Shown here piece after piece: positions 1-8,159 of a DNA stretch of 64,000 nt (positions within the stretch are counted from its first letter, which is position 1; each line of letters opens with the position of its first letter). The notes below the pieces were generated by a model. It had not been told where the DNA came from. It was given only the letters and a program-made list of their open reading frames with translations, and ran no database searches. The position numbers were made by a program, and so were the translations under genes. This stretch comes from Streptomyces sp. H27-C3 (GTDB taxonomy: Bacteria > Actinomycetota > Actinomycetes > Streptomycetales > Streptomycetaceae): positions 103,357-167,356 of the forward strand of contig NZ_JASITA010000016.1 of assembly GCF_030063415.1 (NCBI RefSeq), written 5' to 3'.

Positions 1-381
1 GGCGGCGCCCAGCCGTCGCCCGGTGGCGCCGGAGGCGGCTTCGCCGGGCGGCCGCCCGCCCCGGCCCAGCCGCCCGTCCAGGCCCCGCGCCCCGCCCCGG
101 CGGCCTCCCAGGGCCAGCCTGCCGCACCCCAGTCGCAGGACCGTCAGGCGCAGCAGCAGCAGCAGCAGCCCCAGTCCCAGCCGCAGGGGCAGCAGGCGCC
201 GCAGGGGGCAGCGCCCGAGTCCTCCTACGGCTCGGACGCACCCCCGCCGCCCCGGGTCGCGATCGAAGACGACGTACCGCAGGAGGACGACGCGGACCTC
301 GTCGACTCGGCGCTGTCCGGTCACGACCTGATCATGCGGGAGCTGGGCGCGACGGTCGTCGAGGAGTTCAACAACGAGTAG
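1..381 (+). CDS. dnaX: DNA polymerase III subunit gamma/tau, C-terminal tail (partial)
   Basis: The reading frame is open from base 1 and ends with TAG at 379-381; the 5' part lies outside the window. The visible 126 residues are a Pro/Gln/Ala-rich linker with a run of Gln, then an acidic stretch and a conserved-looking C-terminus ending in EEFNNE. This composition is typical of the long disordered tau tail of actinobacterial clamp-loader subunits, which tethers the loader to polymerase and helicase. No ATPase motif is visible, so the identification rests on the tail and on its place directly upstream of purD, as in other Streptomyces from memory. Confidence 0.72.
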   Translation, partial: GGAQPSPGGAGGGFAGRPPAPAQPPVQAPRPAPAASQGQPAAPQSQDRQAQQQQQQPQSQPQGQQAPQGAAPESSYGSDAPPPPRVAIEDDVPQEDDADLVDSALSGHDLIMRELGATVVEEFNNE

Positions 382-444
382 GGCAGGACCGCCGGGCGAG
401 CTGCCCGGCGGGGGGACCCCGGTGCGCGGGCTAGGCTGCACCCC

Positions 445-1698
445 GTGAAGGTCCTCGTCATCGGCGGCGGCGCCCGCGAACACGCCCTGTGCCGCTCTTT
501 GTCCCTCGATCCCGACGTCACCGCGCTGTACTGCGCCCCCGGCAACGCAGGAATCGCCGAGGTGGCCGAGTTGCGCCCGGTCGACGCCCTCGACGGCGCT
601 GCCGTGGCCCGGCTCGCCACCGAATTGGGCGCCGGCCTCGTTGTCGTCGGTCCGGAGGCACCGCTGGTCGCCGGGGTCGCCGACGCCGTGCGCGCGGCGG
701 GCATCCCGTGCTTCGGCCCGTCCGGGGAGGCCGCCCGCCTGGAGGGTTCCAAGGCCTTCGCCAAGGACGTGATGGCCGCGGCGAACGTCCCCACCGCCCG
801 CAGTTATGTCTGCACCACCCCCGAAGAGATCGACACCGCGCTGGACGCCTTCGGCGCTCCCTACGTCGTCAAGGACGACGGCCTCGCCGCAGGCAAGGGC
901 GTGGTCGTCACCAATGATCTCGAAGAAGCTCGCGCACACGCGCTGGCCTGCGACAACGTGGTCATCGAGGAGTTCCTCGACGGCTCCGAGGTGTCGCTTT
1001 TCGCGATCACCGACGGCGTGACCGTCCTCCCGCTGACGCCCGCGCAGGACTTCAAGCGCGCCCGTGACGGCGACGAGGGTCCGAACACCGGCGGCATGGG
1101 CGCGTACTCCCCGCTCCCGTGGGCCGATCCCAAGCTGGTCGACGAGGTCATGCAGAGCGTGCTGCAGCCCACCGTCGACGAGTTGCGCCGCCGCGGCACG
1201 CCGTTCTCGGGGCTGCTTTACGCGGGCCTCGCGATCACCTCGCGCGGGGTGCGGGTCATCGAGTTCAACGCCCGGTTCGGCGACCCTGAGACCCAGGTGG
1301 TGCTGGCCCGGCTGAAGACCCCGCTCGCGCGGATCCTGCTGGGCTCGGCCAACGGCACGCTCGACACCGAACCCCCGCTGAACTGGCGCGACGATGCCGC
1401 TGTGACCGTCGTCATCGCCTCGCACAACTACCCCGGCACGCCCCGCACCGGAGACCCGATCGAGGGTCTCGACGCGGTGGCGGCCGAGGACGCGCCCGAT
1501 GCGTACGTCCTGCACGCCGGGACCAGGCAGGACGGCGACGCCGTCCTGAGCGCGGGCGGCCGGGTCCTCTCCGTGACGGCGACGGGAACGGACCTGACGC
1601 AGGCCCGCGAGCGCGCGTACGCGGCGGTGGCCAGGATCCGGCTCGACGGGTCGCAGCACCGTACGGACATCGCGCAGAAGGCGGCCTCCGAGGCCTGA
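445..1698 (+). CDS. purD: Phosphoribosylamine-glycine ligase (GAR synthetase)
   Basis: The enzyme joins phosphoribosylamine and glycine using ATP, the second step of IMP synthesis. The 417-residue protein has the usual full length. The N-terminal dinucleotide-like motif VLVIGGGAREHAL opens the protein. The ATP-grasp region contains GSKAFAKDVM, DGLAAGKGVVV, NTGGMGAYSP and the metal-binding FNARFGDPE segment. The start is GTG at 445, which begins the family motif almost immediately. A GC-rich hairpin follows the stop, so the gene appears to end its own transcription unit. Confidence 0.97.
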   Translation: MKVLVIGGGAREHALCRSLSLDPDVTALYCAPGNAGIAEVAELRPVDALDGAAVARLATELGAGLVVVGPEAPLVAGVADAVRAAGIPCFGPSGEAARLEGSKAFAKDVMAAANVPTARSYVCTTPEEIDTALDAFGAPYVVKDDGLAAGKGVVVTNDLEEARAHALACDNVVIEEFLDGSEVSLFAITDGVTVLPLTPAQDFKRARDGDEGPNTGGMGAYSPLPWADPKLVDEVMQSVLQPTVDELRRRGTPFSGLLYAGLAITSRGVRVIEFNARFGDPETQVVLARLKTPLARILLGSANGTLDTEPPLNWRDDAAVTVVIASHNYPGTPRTGDPIEGLDAVAAEDAPDAYVLHAGTRQDGDAVLSAGGRVLSVTATGTDLTQARERAYAAVARIRLDGSQHRTDIAQKAASEA

Positions 1699-1705
1699 GC
1701 ACCGC

Positions 1706-1735
1706 CGCGGGGTCCGGGCACTGCCGGGCCCCGCG
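1706..1735 (+). terminator. Hairpin downstream of purD
   Basis: A 10-bp stem (1706-1715 paired with 1726-1735, one G-T pair) with a 10-nt loop starts eight bases after the purD stop. It lacks a T tract, as is common for Streptomyces terminators. Confidence 0.6.
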
Positions 1736-1800
1736 CTGCCGGGCTCGTGCGATCCCGGGCCCGGCGCGAGCTGACCCGGGCCCGGCCTCGTCCTACCCCG

Positions 1801-1943
1801 GCACGAGCGGTCCCGCCCTGCCCGAGCCCGGCACGAGCGGTCCCGCCCTGCCCGAGCCCGGCGCGATCGGACCCCGGACCTTGTGCGAGCCCGGCACGAC
1901 CGCACCCCGGACCTTGTGCGAGCCCGGCACGACCGCACCCCGG
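1801..1943. repeat. Two adjacent tandem repeats (30-bp and 33-bp units)
   Basis: Within the 1736-2193 intergenic gap, a 30-bp unit occurs twice at 1801-1830 and 1831-1860. A different 33-bp unit occurs twice at 1878-1910 and 1911-1943. Both share the core GAGCCCGGCACGA. Neither strand shows a convincing gene here, although minus-strand frames stay open because of the repeat. The rest of the gap (1944-2193) holds the likely promoter of the next gene, with no recognisable element. Confidence 0.75.
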
Positions 1944-2193
1944 ACGGGCCTGGCCCTGGCACGGCCGAGCCCTTTCCGCAACGCCGCCCCCGGCCCCCTG
2001 ACGTCAGCACCTTTAGCCAAAGCCATTCCATCGAGTGACCGCTGGGCCATCCGGCTGACGCATGTCGAACCCCCAACTAGGGTGCGGCGAAAGCGTTCCG
2101 GCACATGGCCCACCGGCATTGCGATGTCAGTGGTCGGTGCCACAGTGGGGGAGTGAGCAAGCCGTCGCAGGGCGAAGGGGGTGACGTCCGGCT

Positions 2194-4053
2194 GTGTCCG
2201 GTACCGGATTGAGTGTGGAGAAGGGCGTGCGGTCCGCGCGTTCCAGAGCGCTGTCCGTGCTGCGGATCCGCAGCACGGCACTGGCCGTCGCCCTGCTGCC
2301 CGCGGCTGTCGCCGTTGTGCTGCTCGTGGGAGGTGCCACGGGCCATATCGGCGGCGGTAGTTGGGACGCGGCGCGCTGGGCGGTGACCGTCGGCGCGGTG
2401 GTGGTGCTGCTGGCCGCGGCCGCCGTCGCGGCCGTGATCGTGCGGGCACGGCCGGCCGTCAGTCCGACGGTGGAAATCGCCGAGTCGTCCGCCCCCGATC
2501 TGTACCGCTTGGTGCGGGACCTGGCGGACCGCCTCGACGTGCCCGCGCCGTCGGCCGTGGCGCTCACGCCCGACTGCGACAGCTGGCTGGAGGACCGTAC
2601 GCATCCGGCTTCGGCGTCCCCGTCCCTGCCGGCCCGCGGCCGGCGCAGGACGATGGCCGCTCCGGTGCTGGTCATCGGCTCGCCCTTCCTGTGGTGGATG
2701 CGGGTGGCCGAGCTGCGGGCGGTGCTCGCGCCGGTCGTCGCCGGTACGGGCCCCTCCGCACACCCCGACATAGCCGCCGCCCGTCGCTTCGTGCGCGGGC
2801 TCGACGCCGCGGTCGCGGTCTCCGCCCGGCCCGGACAGGGCGCGATACGCAAGATCCCGCTCGCCTTCGTCGGCTGGGTGTCCCGGCTGCTGCTGCGCGC
2901 CTGCCGGGTGCACGCTGCGGAGATGGAGCGGGGCGTCGCCGCCGCCGCGTCCGAGCGGGCGCTGACCGTGGACTACGGGCTGCGGATCGTCGCGCAGGAG
3001 CAGGTCGGCCTCGCATACGCGGGCTGGGACCGGCTGCTGACCCGGGTCGCGCTGCCCGCCTGGCGGATGGGCCGCTGGCCGTCCCGCCTCGACGCGGGCG
3101 TGGTCTCCGCCCTCACCGAGCTCTCCCGGCGCGACCGCCTCGCCGAGGGCTTCACCTCCCGGCTCGGCGAGCGCCCCGCGTGCGATCTGCTGGAGGAGCC
3201 CGGCGCGGTCGACGAGGCCACATCGCTCCTCGCCGCCCGGCTCTTCCACGGCGGGCCCGCGGAGCCGGGCCCCGACTGGTCGCCGGTGGACTGGCAGCAG
3301 TACCCGGAAGAGGTCGTCGACCGGAAGTGGCGCGCGGACGCGGCACGCCTGCACCGGGTCCTGGACGAGATGGGCGTACGACGCCCCCCGGACCCGGCGG
3401 ATCCCGCGGGCCCGACGCTGGCCCGGGTCATCGCACACCTGACGCTGGATCGCGGCGCGGCCGACGGCCACGACAGCGCTGACGACGCGGACGCGGAAGC
3501 CGTTGAGTGCAGTGCCGCGGAAGGCCCTGAGGGCAGCGACGCGAAAACCGGCCGGTACTACGGCGCGGAGGCCGGCCGGTTCGTCGACGCGGAAGTCGGC
3601 GTGGGCATCGACGTGGAAGCCCTTGAGGGCATCGATACGAAGGCCGGTGAGGGCGGCGGCTCGGAGGTCGGCGAGGCGCTGGCCGCGTGCATCAGCGCCG
3701 AAGTGGCCCGCGAGGAAACGGCGGCGCCGCCCGTCGCGCCGAGCGGCTTCACCGACGAGGACCTTTGGGACATGGGGCCCCTCCCGCTCTTCCCGCTCCA
3801 GCCGCCGCGTACGGGGCGTGAGCTGCTCGCCGACCACGTCACGGCGATGGTCTGCTGCGCCGCCGTCGACACGGCCGGCGCGGCCCCCGGCCTGGACTGG
3901 CTCGACGGGCCGACGCTCCTCGTCGACGGTGAGCGTCGGGCGGACCTGGCGGGCCGGGTGCTGAGCCTGGTCGAGGACGGTGACGCGGAGCCGCTGCGTG
4001 AGTGGCTGGCGTCGGTCGGCGTCCGGCCGGAGAAGCCGGTCCGGCTGGTCTGA
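2194..4053 (+). CDS. Membrane-anchored M48-family pseudopeptidase (zinc site lost)
   Basis: Two hydrophobic segments (about residues 28-48 and 61-84) are followed by a region that reads like the actinobacterial M48 peptidase fold. VLVIGSPF and ELRAVLA match the stretch before the HExxH helix, but the expected HELAH is PVVAG at residues 180-184. A later EMER segment occupies the position of the third ligand region, and the ALPAW..GRWPS stretch also resembles M48 proteins. After about residue 425 the protein becomes a low-complexity acidic tail with repeated Asp-Ala/Glu-Ala steps, then ends in a short conserved-looking domain. The fold assignment is inferred from motif spacing and should be checked by profile search. 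The GTG start at 2194 has only a distant purine-rich RBS, so a nearby alternative is possible. Confidence 0.6.
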   Translation: MSGTGLSVEKGVRSARSRALSVLRIRSTALAVALLPAAVAVVLLVGGATGHIGGGSWDAARWAVTVGAVVVLLAAAAVAAVIVRARPAVSPTVEIAESSAPDLYRLVRDLADRLDVPAPSAVALTPDCDSWLEDRTHPASASPSLPARGRRRTMAAPVLVIGSPFLWWMRVAELRAVLAPVVAGTGPSAHPDIAAARRFVRGLDAAVAVSARPGQGAIRKIPLAFVGWVSRLLLRACRVHAAEMERGVAAAASERALTVDYGLRIVAQEQVGLAYAGWDRLLTRVALPAWRMGRWPSRLDAGVVSALTELSRRDRLAEGFTSRLGERPACDLLEEPGAVDEATSLLAARLFHGGPAEPGPDWSPVDWQQYPEEVVDRKWRADAARLHRVLDEMGVRRPPDPADPAGPTLARVIAHLTLDRGAADGHDSADDADAEAVECSAAEGPEGSDAKTGRYYGAEAGRFVDAEVGVGIDVEALEGIDTKAGEGGGSEVGEALAACISAEVAREETAAPPVAPSGFTDEDLWDMGPLPLFPLQPPRTGRELLADHVTAMVCCAAVDTAGAAPGLDWLDGPTLLVDGERRADLAGRVLSLVEDGDAEPLREWLASVGVRPEKPVRLV

Positions 4054-4262
4054 GGGGCGGGCGGTCCGCAGCCGGGTTGCCGGCCGGATCCCCGCCGCCC
4101 GGCGCCGGACCTCACCCCGCCGCCGTCGGCCTCCCGCCACTTCTCCCCGCCCTCTCCCGAAGCTGGGGGGAGGGTTCCTGGCCTCATGCGGCCCAGGGGT
4201 CCCAGGCACTCGGGCGCCGTGCCCCGAGCACTCAGGCACCCAAGCGCCCACGCACTCAGGCG

Positions 4263-4316
4263 CCCAGCCATCCCGTACACCCCAGCCATCCCGTACACCC
4301 CAGCCATCCCGTACAC
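4263..4316. repeat. Three tandem copies of an 18-bp unit
   Basis: The unit CCCAGCCATCCCGTACAC occurs three times without mismatch at 4263-4280, 4281-4298 and 4299-4316, followed by a degenerate partial fourth copy. It sits in the 535-bp gap 4054-4588, which otherwise holds GC-rich sequence and, near 4500-4588, the probable promoter of the next gene. No gene is supported in this gap. Confidence 0.85.
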
Positions 4317-4588
4317 CCCAGCAATCTCAGGAGTCCCCTACACCTCAGCCGTCTCCAACGACCCGGAGGTCCTGCGGGCACGTTCCCGAACACCGCACAG
4401 GCCGGGATTCGGCCCCTCCGCCCGCCGCCCCCGCCCAGCACGCACCCCCAACCACCGGACTCCATCGTCCCGTTCACGTCAATTCGCGACGAAGGGTGAC
4501 GGAGTGCGTGCGTTATGTGATGTGCTGGGGCAAGAGCTGACAGGTGGAGCACCACTGTTGTCCAGGGGGATCGAGGGAGGGAAGCGGC

Positions 4589-6106
4589 ATGGGGGCGGAG
4601 TACAGCAGGCGCTGGGAATCGGGCGCCCTCGCACATGCTGTTTCGGATCCCTTCGGGCAGGGGCCGCTGCCCTGGCTGCGCGGCGGCGAGCACTACTTCG
4701 GCGACAGCGGGCAGGTGATCCCCTGGTACGCGGAGCAGCCGGAGTTCGGCGACCACGTCGACCACATCGACAAGGCCACCGGGGCCAGGATCCCGCGTCC
4801 CCGCGGCGCCACCACCGGCACCCCCCGCACCGCCGACGACGTACGCCAGCAGATCAAGGGCTTCGTGTCCCCCGGCGCCGCGGCACCGGGGGAGGCGATC
4901 GACTTCCACATCACGGTGGACCCGCCCCAACAGTTCTCGGTCGACATCTACCGCATCGGCCACTACAGCGGCGACGGCGCGGCCAAGATCACCACCAGCC
5001 CGCGGCTCTCCGGCATCGTCCAGCCGCCCCCGCTCACCGCCGATCGCACGGTGTCCTGCCACCACTGGTGGCTGTCCTGGCGGCTCCAGATCCCGACGTA
5101 CTGGAACATCGGCGCGTACGTCGCCGTCCTCACCACCGCCGACGGCTACCGCTCACACGTCCCCTTCACGGTCCGCGACGACCACCCCGCCGACCTGCTC
5201 CTGCTCATGCCCGACATCACCTGGCAGGCGTACAACCTCTACCCCGAGGACGGCCGCACGGGCGCCAGCCTCTACCACGCCTGGGACAGCATGGGCCGGC
5301 TCCTCGGCGAGGAGGACGCGGCGGTCACGGTCTCCTTCGACCGCCCGTACGCGGGCGCGGGCCTGCCGCTGCATGTCGGCCACGCGTACGACTTCATCCG
5401 CTGGGCCGAGCGCTACGGCTACGACGTGGCCTACGCCGACGCCAGCGACCTGCACGCGGGCCGCATCGACCCGACCCGCTACCGGGGCCTGGTCTTCCCG
5501 GGGCACGACGAGTACTGGTCGGTCCCGATGCGCCGCACCGCCGAGCTGGCCCGCGCCGCAGGCACCTCCCTCGTGTTCCTCTCCGCCAACACCATGTACT
5601 GGCAGGTGGAGCTGAGCCCGTCGCCGTCCGGCACCGCCGACCGTCTGCTCACCTGCCACAAGCGGCACGGCCCCGGCAAGTCCGCGCTGTGGCGGGAGGC
5701 GGACCGCCCCGAGCAGCAGCTGATGGGCATCCAGTACGCCGGGAGGGTCCCCGAGCCATGCCCCTTGGTCGTGCGGAACGCGGGCCACTGGCTGTGGGAG
5801 GCGACCGGCGCCGTCGAGAACGACGAGATCGACGGTCTGGTCGCGGGCGAGGCCGACCGGTACTTCCCACGTACCGCCCTCCCCGAGCACCAGGGCCGCA
5901 TCCTGCTCGCCCATTCGCCGTACCGCGACGGCGCGGGCACCCGCCGCCACCAGGAGACCTCCCTCTACCGGGCCCCCAGCGGCGCCCTGGTCTTCGCCTC
6001 GGGCACCTTCGCCTGGTCCCCGGCCCTGGACCGCCCGGGACACGTCGATCCCCGGGTGCAGCGGGCGACGGCCAATCTGCTCGACCACATCTGCAAACGG
6101 GACTGA
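4589..6106 (+). CDS. N,N-dimethylformamidase beta-subunit-like protein
   Basis: The 505-residue protein resembles the large-subunit family of N,N-dimethylformamidase (DMFA2-type C-terminal domain). Landmarks include FSVDIYRIGHYSG, a beta-sandwich-like middle (YVAVLTTADGYRSHVPFTV), LLLMPDITWQAYN, PGHDEYWS and the C-terminal LYRAPSGALVFASGTFAWS. No small-subunit gene is adjacent, so DMF hydrolysis should not be assumed. ATG 4589 is preferred over the upstream in-frame GTG 4544 because a GGAGGGAAG Shine-Dalgarno lies just before it. There is no signal peptide. It lies alone between the M48-like gene and purC. Confidence 0.7.
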   Translation: MGAEYSRRWESGALAHAVSDPFGQGPLPWLRGGEHYFGDSGQVIPWYAEQPEFGDHVDHIDKATGARIPRPRGATTGTPRTADDVRQQIKGFVSPGAAAPGEAIDFHITVDPPQQFSVDIYRIGHYSGDGAAKITTSPRLSGIVQPPPLTADRTVSCHHWWLSWRLQIPTYWNIGAYVAVLTTADGYRSHVPFTVRDDHPADLLLLMPDITWQAYNLYPEDGRTGASLYHAWDSMGRLLGEEDAAVTVSFDRPYAGAGLPLHVGHAYDFIRWAERYGYDVAYADASDLHAGRIDPTRYRGLVFPGHDEYWSVPMRRTAELARAAGTSLVFLSANTMYWQVELSPSPSGTADRLLTCHKRHGPGKSALWREADRPEQQLMGIQYAGRVPEPCPLVVRNAGHWLWEATGAVENDEIDGLVAGEADRYFPRTALPEHQGRILLAHSPYRDGAGTRRHQETSLYRAPSGALVFASGTFAWSPALDRPGHVDPRVQRATANLLDHICKRD

Positions 6107-6220
6107 GAAGCGACTGAACTGACAGGGCCGGAGCGACGGGGCCGAGGACCCGCCCGGGCGGCCCCGGCCCGCATGCGGGAGAATCAGCAACGCTCCTGGA
6201 TCAACCTACGCGGAGGAACC

Positions 6221-7120
6221 GTGTCCGGATTCGTAGAAAAGCCCGAGCCGCTCCAGCTCCCGGGCCTGACCCACCTCCACACGGGCAAGGTGCGTGACCT
6301 CTACCAGAACGAGGCGGGCGACCTCGTGATGGTCGCCAGCGACCGCATCTCCGCGTACGACTGGGTGCTGCCCACGGAGATCCCCGACAAGGGGCGGGTG
6401 CTGACCCGGCTCTCCCTCTGGTGGTTCGACCATCTGGCCGACATCGTCCCCAACCACGTCATCTCCGCGGAGCTGCCGCCCGGCGCCCCGGCGGACTGGG
6501 CGGGACGCACCCTCATCTGCAAGTCGCTGAAGATGGTGCCGGTCGAGTGCGTGGCCCGTGGCTACCTCACGGGCTCCGGCCTCGTCGAGTACCGGCAGAC
6601 CCGCACGGTCTGCGGCCTCGCCCTGCCCGAGGGCCTGGTCGACGGCTCGGAGCTGCCCGCCCCGATCTTCACGCCCGCCACCAAGGCGGCCGTCGGTGAC
6701 CATGACGAGAACGTGAGTTACGAGGAAGTCGCCCGCCAGGCCGGCGCCGAGACCGCCGCCCAGCTGCGCCAGGCGACCCTCGCCGTCTACGGCCGGGCCC
6801 GTGACATCGCCCGTGACCGCGGCATCATCCTCGCCGACACGAAGTTCGAGTTCGGGTTCGAGGGCGAGCAGTTGATCATCGCCGACGAGGTGCTGACGCC
6901 GGACTCCTCCCGGTTCTGGCCCGCCGCCACCTGGGAACCCGGCCACGCGCAGCCGTCGTACGACAAGCAGTACGTCCGCGACTGGCTGACCTCGGACGCC
7001 TCCGGCTGGGACCGTAAGGCCGAGCTGCCACCGCCGGCGCTCCCGCAGGAGATCGTCGACGCGACCCGGTCGAAGTACCTGGAGGCGTACGAGCTGCTCA
7101 CCGGCATCCCCTGGAGCTGA
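6221..7120 (+). CDS. purC: SAICAR synthetase
   Basis: The enzyme condenses CAIR with aspartate using ATP to give SAICAR, step seven of purine synthesis. The roughly 300-residue length is standard. Motifs include HTGKVRDLY, MVASDRISAYDWVLPTEIPDKG, KMVPVECVARGYLTGSG and IILADTKFEFGF. The GTG at 6221 is chosen over an in-frame ATG at 6173 because GGAGG lies five bases upstream of it and family homology begins there. A strong hairpin after the stop is shared with the converging tRNA-Gly. Confidence 0.97.
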   Translation: MSGFVEKPEPLQLPGLTHLHTGKVRDLYQNEAGDLVMVASDRISAYDWVLPTEIPDKGRVLTRLSLWWFDHLADIVPNHVISAELPPGAPADWAGRTLICKSLKMVPVECVARGYLTGSGLVEYRQTRTVCGLALPEGLVDGSELPAPIFTPATKAAVGDHDENVSYEEVARQAGAETAAQLRQATLAVYGRARDIARDRGIILADTKFEFGFEGEQLIIADEVLTPDSSRFWPAATWEPGHAQPSYDKQYVRDWLTSDASGWDRKAELPPPALPQEIVDATRSKYLEAYELLTGIPWS

Positions 7121-7139
7121 GCGAGGGCCCGAGCGCACG

Positions 7140-7174
7140 AAGAAGGCCCCGGTCGCGTGGACCGGGGCCTTCTT
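7140..7174. terminator. Bidirectional terminator between purC and tRNA-Gly
   Basis: A perfect 14-bp stem (7140-7153 with 7161-7174) has a 7-nt loop. On the minus strand it follows the tRNA-Gly, and on the plus strand it follows purC. A near-identical copy lies at 11548-11582. Confidence 0.85.
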
Positions 7175-7183
7175 ACTTCACTG

Positions 7184-7256
7184 AGCGGACGACCAGGTTC
7201 GAACTGGCGACCTCAACCTTGGCAAGGTTGCGCTCTACCAACTGAGCTACGTCCGC
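7184..7256 (-). tRNA. tRNA-Gly(GCC), copy 1
   Basis: On the minus strand the acceptor GCGGACG pairs with CGTCCGC, the T-loop is GTTCGAA, and the anticodon stem CAACC/GGTTG encloses loop TTGCCAA, giving anticodon GCC. CCA is not encoded. The gene is identical to the copy at 11592-11664. Confidence 0.95.
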
Positions 7257-7280
7257 GAGCACCCGAAGGCGCGGAGCTCA

Positions 7281-8159
7281 CTATACCCAACCTCGCTCAC
7301 GTGCGATGCGCACCGCCGTGTGCCGGTTCTCGGCCCCGATCTTCGACGCGGCCGACGACAGATAGTTGCGTACGGTCCCCGGCGAGAGCGCCGCCCGCTG
7401 CGCGATCTCCGCGACGGGCGCCCCGTCCGCCGCCAATTCCAGGACCTCCGCCTCGCGCGCGGTCAGCGGCGAGTCCCCCGCCGAGATCGCGTCGGCCGCC
7501 AACTCCGGGTCCACATAGCGGTTTCCGTCCCGCACGCTACGGATCAGCTCGGCCAGCCGCTGCGCGCTGACCGTCTTGGGTACGAACGCCCGCACCCCCG
7601 CTGCCAGCGCCCGCTTCAGATGCCCCGGCCGGCCGTGGCTGGTCACGATCATGCAGCGGCAGTCGGGCAGCTCGGTCCGGAGCGCTGTGGCGACACTCAC
7701 ACCGTCGGCGCCGGGCATCTGCAGGTCGAGCACGGCGATGTCGGGCCGGTACGCCATCGCCATCGCCAGCGCCTCGGGGCCGGTGGCAGCCTGCGCGACG
7801 ACGACCAGATCGTCCTCCAGCGCGAGCAGGGCGGCGAGAGCGCCCCGGATCAGATGCTCGTCGTCGGCGAGCAGAATGCGCACGGGCGGAACGCCCGGAA
7901 CAGGCGATTCAGGCGGTACGGCCGACCCCGGTGATCCAGCCGATCCAGCCGATCCAGCCGATCCAGCCGATCCAGCCGATCCGGGCGACCCCGGTGATCC
8001 AGCCGATCCAGCCGATCCAGCCGATCCGGGCGACCCCGGTGATCCAGCCGATCCAGCCGATCCGAGCGTTCCAGCCGATCCGGGCGATCCGGGCGACCCC
8101 GGTGACCCGGCCGACCCTGGCGGGACAGGCGGCACGGCCGCCCCAGGGGGAGTGGTCAT
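7281..8159 (-). CDS. NarL/LuxR-type response regulator with low-complexity N-terminus
   Basis: This is the output regulator of the adjacent kinase. A receiver domain begins near residue 93 (RILLADDEH), with phosphoacceptor Asp145 in AVLDLQMPG and the conserved Lys in FVPKT. A LuxR-type helix-turn-helix (LTAREAEVLELAADG, TVRNYLSSAASKIG) fills the C-terminus. The first 90 residues are almost entirely Gly, Ser, Ala and Pro in GSAGSP-type repeats, which is unlike ordinary response regulators. The ATG at 8159 overlaps the kinase stop in an ATGA arrangement, supporting this upstream start and translational coupling. A GTG or internal start near the receiver remains possible. Confidence 0.88.
   Translation of the reverse strand: MTTPPGAAVPPVPPGSAGSPGSPGSPGSAGTLGSAGSAGSPGSPGSAGSAGSAGSPGSPGSAGSAGSAGSAGSAGSPGSAVPPESPVPGVPPVRILLADDEHLIRGALAALLALEDDLVVVAQAATGPEALAMAMAYRPDIAVLDLQMPGADGVSVATALRTELPDCRCMIVTSHGRPGHLKRALAAGVRAFVPKTVSAQRLAELIRSVRDGNRYVDPELAADAISAGDSPLTAREAEVLELAADGAPVAEIAQRAALSPGTVRNYLSSAASKIGAENRHTAVRIARERGWV
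7925..8110. repeat. Nine-bp tandem repeat inside the response regulator
   Basis: The plus strand shows repeated GATCCAGCC units, interrupted by GATCCGGGCGACCCCGGT blocks. Read on the minus strand the units encode Gly-Ser-Ala and Gly-Ser-Pro triplets. Higher-order duplication is visible: a block of roughly 50 bp recurs around 7981 and 8029. Confidence 0.9.

Noticed and set aside
7925..8110. Repeat block as a non-coding minisatellite
   Set aside because: It is in frame with a response regulator whose start overlaps the kinase stop, so it is most likely translated.
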